This document shows, piece after piece, positions 18,126 through 27,573 of a DNA stretch of 51,146 nucleotides. Origin of the DNA: Uliginosibacterium gangwonense (GTDB lineage Bacteria; Pseudomonadota; Gammaproteobacteria; Burkholderiales; Rhodocyclaceae). The DNA is taken from NCBI GenBank assembly GCA_005239635.1, contig SBBQ01000035.1:1-51146 (forward strand), given 5' to 3'. The notes under the pieces are model-generated. The model was given only the letters and a program-made list of their open reading frames with translations, was not told the DNA's origin and did no database searches. The position numbers were made by a program, and so were the translations under genes. Positions within the stretch are counted from its first letter, which is position 1. Every line of letters starts with the position of its first letter.

Positions 18126-19763
18126 ATGCAAGCCGCGCCCGCCACACTGGATCCGCAACAGAAGTCGACTTGGTTTAAGTCGCTCGCGGCTTATGCCACA
18201 TTTGCACTCTTGCTGTGTCTTTGCCAATGGCAAGTGGTGCAGGTCATGGTGCAGACCTGGCTCAATTCCAATGCGTATTCGCATGGTGTAGTGGTGGTGC
18301 CTATTGCGCTATGGCTGGCGTGGCGCAAACGTGCTTGGCTAATACAAGAGTCACCGCAGCCTAATTTGTTGGCGGCAGTCTTGATGCTGCCTCTCGTGTT
18401 GGGCATGTGGCTATCGCAATGGGTATTCATTAATACACTCGCGCAGTTCGCCCTCGTGGGCTTGCTCATGCTCGGTGCGTGGGCGTTCTTTGGTTGGCGC
18501 GTAGTTCGCCACATTTTATTTCCCATTGGCTTCTTACTATTTGCTGTGCCGTTTGGCGACTTTATGTTGCCAACGCTGATGCAATGGACGGCTGACTTTA
18601 CCGTGTGGGCCGTACGTGCATCGGGTGTGCCGGTATATCGCGAAGGCTTGAATTTTGTGATTCCAACGGGCCGCTGGTCGGTTGTAGAAGCGTGTAGCGG
18701 CGTGCGTTATTTAGTGGCCTCGCTCATGGTGGGCAGTTTGTTTGCCTATATGACTTACCAATCTTGGCGGCGGCGTGCGGGCTTTATGTTGGCGGCTTTG
18801 TTGGTGCCGATTGTTGCCAATTGGTTGCGCGCTTACATGATTGTGATGCTGGGCCACCTATCGAATAACGTGATCGCAACTGGGGTTGATCACCTCATTT
18901 ATGGTTGGGTATTTTTTGGCTTAGTGATGATGTTGCTGTTTTGGGTGGGAATGCGTTGGGCTGAAGATGAGCCTGCCGGCCCTGTGTTCAAGGCGCAGCC
19001 AGCATTGCAAGGTGAGCACCGTGGCTTGCTGGTCGTAACCGGCATTGCCTTGGCGCTGTTGCTGGTGCAGCCGTTGGCCACCCGCCTGCTGATATCTTCC
19101 TCCGCGAGTGCGGCGCCATTAAATCTTGAGTCGACTTTGCTGACAGCGCTGCCTATTGGCGCACAAACACATACCCCGAGTGATGGTTACGAACCCGCTT
19201 TTACCGAGTCAACCGATGTGTTGCGACAGAACATTGTGTTGCCAGGGGCGCGAGATACGGTCGGTTTGTATGTGGCGATGTATCGTGAGCAAGATAACAA
19301 GCGTCGCGCGGTGAGTTCGTCGAACCAGATTGTGGCTTCAGAAAATGCGAACTGGCATGTGACGAGTGAAAGCATGCAGCGCATTGAAGTGGCCGGTCAT
19401 GCAATACAAGCCAAGACCTATATCGTAAATGGCGGCTACACGCGCATTTTGCTCACGCGCTGGTATTGGCATCCGGGTGAATCAAGCGGGCAGATGACGG
19501 GCTCCGACATTGAGGCCAAGCTTCAGCTACTTCAAAATCGTTTGGCGGGCCGCGGTCAGGCCGGTGCAGCGATCGTCATGTGGGTGCCGTTTGACGACAG
19601 TACACCCGAGCACGAAGCCGCAGCACACACTGCATTGGCACAGGCTGTACAACAGATTGCACCGGCAATCTCGCAAACCTTGCAGCAGGCCGTGCGAGAT
19701 GCAAGCCAGGCAGAGCCGGTTGGGCAAGCAGAAAAAGCTGCGCCAACGCCGGTGGTGAAGTGA
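18126..19763 (+). CDS. xrtA: Exosortase A fused to an EpsI domain
   Basis: A 545-residue inner-membrane protein. Residues ~1-280 hold about eight membrane helices of the exosortase fold with the catalytic residues visible: Cys190 in VVEACSGVRYL, Arg235 in NWLRAYM, His256 in GVDHLIYGW. Residues ~310-510 are a periplasmic EpsI domain with LTRWYWHPGESSGQMTG. Exosortases cut the PEP-CTERM sorting signal and transfer proteins to the cell surface, in parallel with sortase but unrelated in fold; XrtA is the type tied to exopolysaccharide loci. The C-terminal ~30 residues are Ala/Gln-rich. No PEP-CTERM target is seen in this window, so substrates are encoded elsewhere. Confidence 0.96.
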   Translation: MQAAPATLDPQQKSTWFKSLAAYATFALLLCLCQWQVVQVMVQTWLNSNAYSHGVVVVPIALWLAWRKRAWLIQESPQPNLLAAVLMLPLVLGMWLSQWVFINTLAQFALVGLLMLGAWAFFGWRVVRHILFPIGFLLFAVPFGDFMLPTLMQWTADFTVWAVRASGVPVYREGLNFVIPTGRWSVVEACSGVRYLVASLMVGSLFAYMTYQSWRRRAGFMLAALLVPIVANWLRAYMIVMLGHLSNNVIATGVDHLIYGWVFFGLVMMLLFWVGMRWAEDEPAGPVFKAQPALQGEHRGLLVVTGIALALLLVQPLATRLLISSSASAAPLNLESTLLTALPIGAQTHTPSDGYEPAFTESTDVLRQNIVLPGARDTVGLYVAMYREQDNKRRAVSSSNQIVASENANWHVTSESMQRIEVAGHAIQAKTYIVNGGYTRILLTRWYWHPGESSGQMTGSDIEAKLQLLQNRLAGRGQAGAAIVMWVPFDDSTPEHEAAAHTALAQAVQQIAPAISQTLQQAVRDASQAEPVGQAEKAAPTPVVK

Positions 19764-20950
19764 CCGTCATGAGCGAAATCAGCGAAATCGGTGAGAGCGG
19801 AAACGCCCGTCCGCTCCTGTTGCACGTTGTGAATCGCTTTGCCATTGGCGGCTTAGAAAACGGTGTAGTCAATCTCATTAACCGTTTGCCGCAGTATCGC
19901 CACATGGTGATTGCGCTTACCGAGGTTGATCGTGACTTCGCTGCGCGCATTCAGTCGCCAGAGGTGAAATTCATTTCACTCCGCAAAGCACCGGGCCACA
20001 CCATTAAGTTGTTTCCTCGATTGCTCGCATTGTTTCGCGCTTTGCGACCAAGCATCGTACATACCCGCAATTTGGGCACGCTTGAAGTGCAAGTGGCCGC
20101 GTGGGCGGCGGGTGTGCCTGTGCGAATTCATGGCGAACACGGTTGGGATGTGGGCGACTTTGATGGCAGCAATCGCACCAATCGTTGGACACGCAAAATT
20201 TTGCGCCCTTTTGTTACGCATTACATCGCGCTCTCGCAACAGCTCGCAGATTACTTGCAGCAGCGTGTAGGTGTTCCTGCCGCGCGCATTACACGAATTT
20301 GTAATGGCGTGGATGTGGCGCGATTTGCACCCAAAGTTGTCAATGCGGCTGATGGCACGATGGCGGCGCTTGAAGGCTGGCCATTTAGCGCAGACGATTT
20401 GGTTTTTGGCACCGTGGGCCGCATGCAAACGGTGAAAAACCAGATATTGCTCGCACGCGCCTTTATTGCGCTCAAAAAGCGTTTGGGCGAGGCGGGTCGT
20501 AACGTTCGTTTGGCCTTGGTGGGAGATGGACCGCAGGCAGAATTAGTGCGCACAGAAATCGAGGCGGCGGGTCTGTTGCAAGACACCTGGTTACCCGGTG
20601 CACGCAACGACGTGCCGCAGCTGCTGCGAGAATTTGATGTGTATGTTCTGCCGTCATTGGCCGAGGGGATTTCCAACACCATCCTCGAAGCCATGGCGAG
20701 CGGCTTACCGGTGATTGCGACCCGTGTCGGTGGAAATGCTGAATTGGTTGATCAGGGTGTGACGGGCCTGCTGATTCAAAGCGACGATATCGAGGCCATG
20801 ACAGACGCCCTGCAACGCTACTTTGCCAATCCCCAGCAAAGAATTGAGCAAGCACAGGCAGCACGTCACGCTGCACTGCAAGGATTCAGCCTCGACATCA
20901 TGTCTTCGCGATACGATTCGCTCTATCAAGAAAGTCTGCGGCGTAGTTAG
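19760..20950 (+). CDS. GT4 glycosyltransferase of the exosortase A locus
   Basis: A 396-residue GT-B glycosyltransferase. The N-terminal lobe has NRFAIGGLENGVVNLINRLP (acceptor side), the C-terminal lobe LPSLAEGISNTILEAMASG with the conserved ExxxxxxxE pair that binds the nucleotide sugar. Matches the PEP-CTERM-associated transferase TIGR03088. It adds a sugar to the lipid-linked repeat at the cytoplasmic face; donor and linkage unknown. The GTG at 19760 overlaps the xrtA stop (GTGA); ATG 19769 is an equally possible start. Contains the iterated motif at 20822. Confidence 0.9.
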   Translation: MTVMSEISEIGESGNARPLLLHVVNRFAIGGLENGVVNLINRLPQYRHMVIALTEVDRDFAARIQSPEVKFISLRKAPGHTIKLFPRLLALFRALRPSIVHTRNLGTLEVQVAAWAAGVPVRIHGEHGWDVGDFDGSNRTNRWTRKILRPFVTHYIALSQQLADYLQQRVGVPAARITRICNGVDVARFAPKVVNAADGTMAALEGWPFSADDLVFGTVGRMQTVKNQILLARAFIALKKRLGEAGRNVRLALVGDGPQAELVRTEIEAAGLLQDTWLPGARNDVPQLLREFDVYVLPSLAEGISNTILEAMASGLPVIATRVGGNAELVDQGVTGLLIQSDDIEAMTDALQRYFANPQQRIEQAQAARHAALQGFSLDIMSSRYDSLYQESLRRS

Positions 20951-21077
20951 CAGCACTGCGGCAAATAACACTGCATTGCAGAATAAATGTCACCTGATGC
21001 GGGCATAATGTCCGGTGGGCGGCATCAAATGGTGCACCGCCCCCAAATTCAAGCAAACCAGATAGGCGCAACAATTT

Positions 21078-23033
21078 ATGTGCGGTTTTGTTGGCATTTT
21101 TGATCTGCGTGGCCGGCGCGACATTGATCGTGCGGTTTTGCATCGCATGAATGAATCGCAGCACCATCGCGGGCCCGATGAAGGTGGTTTGCATCTCGAG
21201 CCCGGGGTGGGTTTGGGACACCGTCGCTTGTCGATTATTGATCTGTCGACCGGTCAGCAGCCCTTGTTTAACGAAGACGGTTCTGTGGTGGTTGTGTTCA
21301 ACGGCGAGATTTACAACTACCAAGAATTAATTCCCGAACTACAAGCGCTCGGCCATACCTTTCACACGCGCAGCGACACCGAGGTGATTGTGCATGCGTG
21401 GGAAGCGTGGGGCGAGTCATGCGTAGACCGTTTTCGTGGCATGTTTGCCTTTGCGCTGTGGGATCGTAATCGCGAAACGTTTTTTATCGCGCGAGATCGT
21501 CTGGGCGTTAAGCCGCTGTTCTATGCGGAACTGCCGGACGGCCAATTTATCGTGGGCTCTGAACTCAAAACGCTGGTGGCACATGGTGGCTTGCCCCAAC
21601 AGATTGATCCGTGCGCGGTAGAAGAATACTTCGCCTACGGTTATGTGGCTGAGCCGCGCACCATTTACCGTGCGGCCAAAAAACTGCCCCCAGCCTGTAC
21701 CTTAAAGCTGCGCCGTGGCGAAAAGGTACCTGAGCCGCGTGTGTACTGGGACGCCAAATTTACCTGTGATGCGCGCATCGACGAGCAAGAGGCGCAAGAA
21801 GAGCTGGTGCGTCGACTGAATGAATCCATTCGCTTGCGCATGGTTTCAGAAGTTCCGCTGGGTGCGTTTTTGTCGGGTGGTGTGGATTCAAGCGCCGTCG
21901 TTGCATTGATGAGCGGCTTATCGAACGAGCCGGTGAATACCTGCTCCATTAGCTTTGCAGACCCCCGTTTTAATGAATCTGAATTCGCGCAAATGGTGGC
22001 GGATCGCTATCACACGCGTCATCACGTTGAGCGTGTCGAATCAGATGACTTTGATTTGATCGATACCTTGGCGTGGCTGTATGACGAGCCCTATGCCGAT
22101 AGCTCTGCGATTCCCACCTACCGCGTTTGCCAATTGGCCCGAAAGCACGTCACAGTTGCGCTGTCTGGCGATGGTGGTGATGAAAGCCTGGGTGGCTATC
22201 GGCGCTACGCACTGCATATGATGGAAGAGCGTGCACGTGCCGCGCTGCCTTTGGGTTTGCGCAAACCCCTGTTTGGTTTCTTGGGCGCAGCCTATCCTAA
22301 AGCCGACTGGGCGCCGCGTATGTTTCGTGCCAAAACCACGTTTGAAGCATTGGCGCGCACGTCAGTCGAGGCGTATGCACACTCAGTATCGTTAATTCGC
22401 ACGCCCATGCGCCGCGCCTTGTTCTCGAATGAGCTGCAGCGTGAGCTGGGTGGTTATGATGCTATCGAGGTGTTTAATCGCCATGCCAAAAATATGCAGT
22501 GCGATGATCCGCTGGCGCTGATTCAATACCTCGATTACAAAACCTATTTGGTCGGCGACATTAATACCAAGGTTGATCGTGCCAGCATGGCGCACTCACT
22601 CGAAGTACGTGAGCCTTTGATGGATCATCCTTTGGTCGAATGGCTGGCTACATTGCCGTCATCAATTAAGCTGCGTGGATCAGAAGGCAAATACATCTTC
22701 AAGAAGTCGATGGAGCCGCATTTGCCAAATGATGTGCTGTATCGCCCCAAGATGGGCTTTGCGGTGCCGTTGGCGCGCTGGTTCCGTGGCCCCTTGCGTG
22801 AACGTATGCGTGAGGCGCTCTTGGGCGAGCGTTTGGCCGGCACGGGTTGGTTTAATCGCAGCCATATTGAACACATGTTGGCTGCGCATGAATCCGGCAA
22901 GCGCGATTACTCGCCGGGCATTTGGTCGCTGCTGATGTTTGATGCGTTCCTGCGCAATCAAGAGTGCGGCGGCGTGATGCCCACGGCTTCGAATCCTACC
23001 GCTTTATCTACTGGTTTAACGACCCATTCCTGA
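21078..23033 (+). CDS. Asparagine-synthase-like amidotransferase (exosortase A type)
   Basis: A 651-residue class II glutamine amidotransferase. Met-Cys2-Gly-Phe gives the N-terminal nucleophile of the glutaminase domain (residues 2-~190), which frees ammonia; the synthetase domain has the PPi loop FLSGGVDSS and LSGDGGDESLGGYRRY. In exosortase A loci this protein (TIGR03108) is thought to amidate a sugar carboxylate or similar group of the polymer, rather than make free asparagine. The 127-base gap before it has a CATAAT box (21004-21009) without a good -35. The next gene, a paralogue, starts 9 bases after its stop. Confidence 0.92.
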   Translation: MCGFVGIFDLRGRRDIDRAVLHRMNESQHHRGPDEGGLHLEPGVGLGHRRLSIIDLSTGQQPLFNEDGSVVVVFNGEIYNYQELIPELQALGHTFHTRSDTEVIVHAWEAWGESCVDRFRGMFAFALWDRNRETFFIARDRLGVKPLFYAELPDGQFIVGSELKTLVAHGGLPQQIDPCAVEEYFAYGYVAEPRTIYRAAKKLPPACTLKLRRGEKVPEPRVYWDAKFTCDARIDEQEAQEELVRRLNESIRLRMVSEVPLGAFLSGGVDSSAVVALMSGLSNEPVNTCSISFADPRFNESEFAQMVADRYHTRHHVERVESDDFDLIDTLAWLYDEPYADSSAIPTYRVCQLARKHVTVALSGDGGDESLGGYRRYALHMMEERARAALPLGLRKPLFGFLGAAYPKADWAPRMFRAKTTFEALARTSVEAYAHSVSLIRTPMRRALFSNELQRELGGYDAIEVFNRHAKNMQCDDPLALIQYLDYKTYLVGDINTKVDRASMAHSLEVREPLMDHPLVEWLATLPSSIKLRGSEGKYIFKKSMEPHLPNDVLYRPKMGFAVPLARWFRGPLRERMREALLGERLAGTGWFNRSHIEHMLAAHESGKRDYSPGIWSLLMFDAFLRNQECGGVMPTASNPTALSTGLTTHS

Positions 23034-23042
23034 GCGCGCTCC

Positions 23043-24968
23043 ATGTGTGGTATTTACGGCATCGTTCATTTAGACGGCACTCCGGTTAACGGTGAGTTGC
23101 TTAACGCCATGGGCGCAGTCACCCGTCATCGTGGCCCCAATGATTTGGGTGCACACCTTGATGGTGATTGCGCGATCGGTATGACACGCTTGTCCATCAT
23201 TGATTTAGCGGGCGGGCATCAACCGATACCAAACGAAGACGAAACAGTTTGGCTCGTATGCAATGGTGAGATTTATAACTTCCGCGAATTGCGTACCGAG
23301 TTAGAACAAGCAGGCCATCGTTTCCGTACCGGTTCAGACAGTGAAGTGCTGCTGCATGGCTATGAGCAATGGGGTGATGCTGTTGTTGAGCGACTGAACG
23401 GTATGTTCGGCTTTGCGCTATGGGATGCGCGTCAACGCCGCCTGCTAATTGGGCGAGATCATTTAGGCATTAAACCGATTTACGTTTACCAAGACGATAA
23501 GCGCATCGCCTTTTCAACGGAAGCAAAGGCGTTGCTGACCTTGCCGGGCTTTGTGCGCGAGGTTGATCCGGCGGGTTTGCAGGCCTATTTGCAGTTGGGT
23601 TATGTGCCCGGCCCGTTGTCGATGTTTAAGGGCATTCGCAAATTAGGTGTGGCGAGTTTGTTATCGGTACAGGGCGGCAAAACGGCTGAGCGCATGTATT
23701 GGCAAATACCGACAGAGCTTGATACCGAAACGCGAGAAGCGGAATGGGTACAGCGCGTTCGCCACGGCATTCAGCGTTCCGTGCGCATGCAAATGGTAAG
23801 CGATGTGCCGATTGGTGCATTCCTGTCTGGCGGCGTCGACTCCAGTGCTGTGGTCGGCTACATGGCTAAAGTGAGTTATCAGCCGGTTAAAACCTACGCT
23901 ATTGGCTTTGAGGGTGGGCGTGCAGAGGCGCTGTATAACGAACTGCCGTATGCACGCCAAGTTGCACAATACTTCCATACAGATCACCACGAAATTGTGG
24001 TGAAACCCGATGTGGTTGGGTTGTTGCCAAAACTGCTCTGGCACATGGACGAGCCGATTGCAGACAGTGCGTTCATCACAACTTATTTAGTGTCTGAATT
24101 TGCGCATCGTGATGTGACGGTCATTTTGTCTGGCGTGGGTGGGGATGAGCTGTTTGGTGGTTACCGTCGCTATCTCGGCAACTACTATGCAGACCGATTT
24201 AATCGTTTGCCAACTTGGATTAAAAATAGTGCGCGCTCAGTTGGCGACCGTTTGCCGAGTGACCGACATTCATCGCTTTTGAATTTGATGCGTTTGGCAA
24301 AAGGCTTTTTGGCGAGTTCGGCGTTGAGCTTTGAAGAACGCTATCGCGCCTATTTGCAAATCATGCCGGCGGAGTTGGCTGACCGTTTAGTCAAACTGCC
24401 ACCCGCACAAGCATTTGATGCCATTCGCACTGCCTTTGCCGGCGCAGGGTCTGAAGATGCGCTGAATCGCATGTTGGCAGTCGACGCACAAACCCAGTTG
24501 CCAGACGATTTGTTGATGCTGACCGACAAGATGAGTATGGCGGTATCGCTTGAATGTCGCGTGCCCTTGCTCGATCACGAACTCGTTGAATTGGCGGCTC
24601 GCATGCCGCATCACATCAAAGTACGTGGCGGCCGCCTGAAGCATGTCATGAAGGAAGCCTTGTCAGACATGATTCCGCAAGAAATCTTGAATCGTAAGAA
24701 GCGAGGCTTTGGCACCCCGATTGGTGCTTGGTTGAAAGGCCAGTTAGCCCGCGTATTGGACTCAGTGCTCAGCCCAGAGTCGCTACGTCGACGGGGTTTG
24801 TTTGACGAGGCTGCGGTGTCAGAACTGATTGCAGCACACCGCGCACAGAAGCAAGACTATACCGATGCATTGTTATCGCTTATGAACTTTGAGGTGTGGG
24901 CGCGTATTTATCTAGATGGACGTGATGCCGACGACGTGGCGGACGAACTGCGAGCATTGGTGTCATGA
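23043..24968 (+). CDS. Asparagine synthase (glutamine-hydrolysing)-like amidotransferase
   Basis: A 641-residue paralogue of the preceding protein. MCGIYGIV supplies Cys2 of the glutaminase domain; FLSGGVDSSAVVGYM is the PPi loop, and LSGVGGDELFGGYRRYLG the following conserved motif (the usual SGDGGDE is SGVGGDE here, as in some family members). It probably amidates a uronic acid or similar acid group in the polymer; free asparagine synthesis cannot be excluded. It overlaps the next gene by 4 bases (ATGA), so translation is coupled. Confidence 0.88.
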   Translation: MCGIYGIVHLDGTPVNGELLNAMGAVTRHRGPNDLGAHLDGDCAIGMTRLSIIDLAGGHQPIPNEDETVWLVCNGEIYNFRELRTELEQAGHRFRTGSDSEVLLHGYEQWGDAVVERLNGMFGFALWDARQRRLLIGRDHLGIKPIYVYQDDKRIAFSTEAKALLTLPGFVREVDPAGLQAYLQLGYVPGPLSMFKGIRKLGVASLLSVQGGKTAERMYWQIPTELDTETREAEWVQRVRHGIQRSVRMQMVSDVPIGAFLSGGVDSSAVVGYMAKVSYQPVKTYAIGFEGGRAEALYNELPYARQVAQYFHTDHHEIVVKPDVVGLLPKLLWHMDEPIADSAFITTYLVSEFAHRDVTVILSGVGGDELFGGYRRYLGNYYADRFNRLPTWIKNSARSVGDRLPSDRHSSLLNLMRLAKGFLASSALSFEERYRAYLQIMPAELADRLVKLPPAQAFDAIRTAFAGAGSEDALNRMLAVDAQTQLPDDLLMLTDKMSMAVSLECRVPLLDHELVELAARMPHHIKVRGGRLKHVMKEALSDMIPQEILNRKKRGFGTPIGAWLKGQLARVLDSVLSPESLRRRGLFDEAAVSELIAAHRAQKQDYTDALLSLMNFEVWARIYLDGRDADDVADELRALVS

Positions 24969-26170
24969 AAATTCTTTACGTGTGCCATCGCTTTCCGTTT
25001 CCGCCTAAACGTGGCGGCAAAATTCGCCCGTTTAATATGATTCGCCATCTAACGCAGCAAGGACACGATGTCACAGTGTGTTCGCTTGCTAGATCTGAGG
25101 CTGAAGCTGAAGAGGGCAAGGGCATTGCACCGCACTGTGCAAAATTTGAAATGGCGTTGGTGAGTAACCCTGTGCAAACTCTGCGCATGGTGGGGCGTTT
25201 GCCAACCTTGCGCCCATCATCCTTTGGTTATTTCTATTCACCGAGTTTGAAGCAAGCAATTGATCGCGCGCTCGCAACTGAGCGATTCGATTTGATTTTT
25301 GTGCATTGCTCATCGGTTGCGCCGTATGTCGAACATGTCCGCGACATTCCCAAGATTTTAGATTTTGGCGATATGGATTCACAGAAATGGTTGGAGTACG
25401 GCCATTACAAACGTTTTCCGTTGTCGTGGGGCTATGCGCTTGAAGGCCATAAACTCGTCCGTGAAGAAAAACGTTTAGCGGGACTATTTGATCTGTGTAC
25501 AGCAACAACGCGCGCGGAGTGGGAAACGCTCAAATCCTATGGTGTGACATGCGATACCGGCTGGTTTCCAAACGGGGTGAATGCCGATTATTTCAAGCCT
25601 GACGGGGCGTCCTACCAGCCGAACGTGCTGAGTTTTATCGGCCGCATGGACTATTACCCGAATCAAGAATGCATGATTGAATTCTGCACCCGCACTTTGC
25701 CCATTATTCAGGCGCAGCGTGCGGATGCTCAGTTGATTATCGTGGGCGCAGATCCGTCTGACGAGATTAAGGCGCTGGGCAAACTGCCCGGCGTCACGGT
25801 AACGGGCTCGGTACCAGATGTTCGCCCGTATGTGTTGCGCTCGGCCGCGATGATCGCGCCGTTAAATATTGCGCGCGGCACGCAAAATAAAATTCTGGAA
25901 GCGATGGCGATGGGTGTGCCAGTTGTCACAAGTTCTGCGGCGGCGGGTGGCGTTGATGCAGAAAATGAGCAACATTTCCTCGTCGCCGACACGCCAGAAG
26001 GCTATGCTCAGGCAGCTTTAAAGTTAATGAACGACTCGACAGAGCGCGAGCGATTGGCAACAGCAGGCCGAGAGCGTGTGTTGAAACAACATGACTGGGC
26101 GGCATCGATGTTGAGGCTTGATGCGTTGATTGAGAGTTGCGTACAGAAATTTAATGCGGGCCGCGTTTAA
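24965..26170 (+). CDS. GT4 glycosyltransferase of the exosortase A locus
   Basis: A 401-residue GT-B enzyme opening MKILYVCHRFPFPPKRGGKIR, with DFGDMDSQKW in the middle and LNIARGTQNKILEAMAMGVP in the donor-binding lobe. This is the TIGR03087 type found in PEP-CTERM loci. It would transfer one sugar of the repeat unit in the cytoplasm. The ATG overlaps the preceding stop by 4 bases. A second protein of the same kind is encoded at 32188-33423. Confidence 0.9.
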   Translation: MKILYVCHRFPFPPKRGGKIRPFNMIRHLTQQGHDVTVCSLARSEAEAEEGKGIAPHCAKFEMALVSNPVQTLRMVGRLPTLRPSSFGYFYSPSLKQAIDRALATERFDLIFVHCSSVAPYVEHVRDIPKILDFGDMDSQKWLEYGHYKRFPLSWGYALEGHKLVREEKRLAGLFDLCTATTRAEWETLKSYGVTCDTGWFPNGVNADYFKPDGASYQPNVLSFIGRMDYYPNQECMIEFCTRTLPIIQAQRADAQLIIVGADPSDEIKALGKLPGVTVTGSVPDVRPYVLRSAAMIAPLNIARGTQNKILEAMAMGVPVVTSSAAAGGVDAENEQHFLVADTPEGYAQAALKLMNDSTERERLATAGRERVLKQHDWAASMLRLDALIESCVQKFNAGRV

Positions 26171-26221
26171 GCTGGCCCGAGTGGAAGTTATTACTGCATA
26201 GATTGCAGCGCGAAATTAGTT

Positions 26222-26239
26222 GCTACGAATGTTCGTAGC
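26222..26239. promoter_or_regulatory. Perfect 8-bp inverted repeat just before algD
   Basis: GCTACGAA, TG, TTCGTAGC: a near-continuous palindrome ending 3 bases before the ribosome binding site GGGAGAGA (26243-26250). It may be an operator or an RNA hairpin that limits translation of the TTG-started algD. A shorter repeat CTGCA-N5-TGCAG lies upstream in the same 83-base gap. Confidence 0.4.
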
Positions 26240-26253
26240 TTTGGGAGAGAGCA

Positions 26254-27570
26254 TTGAAGATCAGTATTTTTGGCTTGGGTTATGTCGGTGCCGTGTCGTT
26301 GGCCTGTCTTGCACGAGATGGACATGAGGTGATTGGTGTCGACATCGAACAGGCCAAGTTAGACCTGATTAGTAGTGGCAAAACGCCGGTGGTTGAAGAG
26401 GGTATGGTTGACCTCATGGCGAATGTGGCTAAGAGTGGCCTCGTCAAAGTTACAACCAGCGTTCGCGATGCCGTGTTAGGCAGTGAGGTTTCGCTTATTT
26501 GCGTAGGCACGCCGTCTGCGGCGAATGGCAGCCAAGACCAAAGCGCCGTGCTGCGTTTGGCTGAAGATATTGGCGCAGTGCTTAAAGATAAAGCTGAGCC
26601 GCACGTATTTGTGTTCCGCTCAACCCTTGTGCCGGGCACCGTTGAAAGTGTATTGCGCCCGATTATCGAGCGCGTTTCTGGCAAGAAAGACGGCGAACAT
26701 TTTCACCTCTGCTTCCAGCCCGAGTTTTTGCGCGAAGGCACCTCCATTCGTGATTACGATAAGCCGCCCTTTACCATTGTTGGCGCTAATCACGAATACG
26801 GTATTGAAAAAATGCGTAGCTTGTTTGGCCATCTGCCGTGTGCATTTCACACCACTTCAGTTCGTGCCGCAGAGATGGTGAAGTTGTGTTGCAACAATTT
26901 CCACGCAATGAAAATCACCTTCGCCAATGAAACAGCTCGCTTGTGCGCATCATTGGGTGTGGATTCATTCGAAGTGATGGACTTGATTACCAAAGACACA
27001 CAATTGAACATTTCCAAGGCTTACCTCAAGCCGGGTTACGCATTTGGCGGTTCTTGCCTGCCCAAGGATTTGCGCGCAACGGTGTATCTGGCTAAACAGC
27101 GCGATGTTGAGCTGCCGATGATGGCGGGTATTCTTCAATCCAACCGCGAACATATCGACCTCGCCATTGATGAGGTGCTAGCAACGGGCAAGCGTCGTAT
27201 CGGCATGATTGGCTTGTCGTTCAAGACCGGCACCGACGATCTGCGCGAATCACCCTTAGTGACCTTAGCCGAGCATTTGATTGGCAAAGGTATGGCGCTG
27301 CAAGTGTACGATCCGAACGTTCATCTTTCTCGCTTGCTCGGTGCAAACAAACGCTTTATCGAGCAGCACGTGCCACATATCGGTGAGCTGATGAACGACG
27401 ACTTAGATGCAGTGATGGCTGAGTCTGATGTGCTGGTAGTGGGGATTCTGGATCAAGGTTTGGCTGAACAGATTGCTGCCAAAGCACGTGCGGGCCAAGT
27501 GCTGATCGATTTGGCTGCTATGCCGAATGCTAGCCAGCTCAAGTGCGAGTATCACGGCCTCTGTTGGTAA
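26254..27570 (+). CDS. algD: GDP-mannose 6-dehydrogenase (AlgD-like)
   Basis: A 438-residue cytoplasmic enzyme that oxidises a nucleotide sugar to its uronic acid in two NAD-dependent steps. The N-terminal Rossmann motif is IFGLGYVGAVSLACLA; the catalytic Cys is residue 268 in GYAFGGSCLPKDLRA, the same number as in Pseudomonas AlgD; LSFKTGTDDLRESPLVTLAE is the C-terminal domain, and the protein ends GLCW like AlgD (GICW). These details favour GDP-mannose over UDP-glucose. The start is TTG behind GGGAGAGA; no ATG is near. Its product, GDP-mannuronate, would give the polymer acid groups, which the amidotransferases nearby could amidate. Confidence 0.88.
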   Translation: MKISIFGLGYVGAVSLACLARDGHEVIGVDIEQAKLDLISSGKTPVVEEGMVDLMANVAKSGLVKVTTSVRDAVLGSEVSLICVGTPSAANGSQDQSAVLRLAEDIGAVLKDKAEPHVFVFRSTLVPGTVESVLRPIIERVSGKKDGEHFHLCFQPEFLREGTSIRDYDKPPFTIVGANHEYGIEKMRSLFGHLPCAFHTTSVRAAEMVKLCCNNFHAMKITFANETARLCASLGVDSFEVMDLITKDTQLNISKAYLKPGYAFGGSCLPKDLRATVYLAKQRDVELPMMAGILQSNREHIDLAIDEVLATGKRRIGMIGLSFKTGTDDLRESPLVTLAEHLIGKGMALQVYDPNVHLSRLLGANKRFIEQHVPHIGELMNDDLDAVMAESDVLVVGILDQGLAEQIAAKARAGQVLIDLAAMPNASQLKCEYHGLCW

Positions 27571-27573
27571 GGT

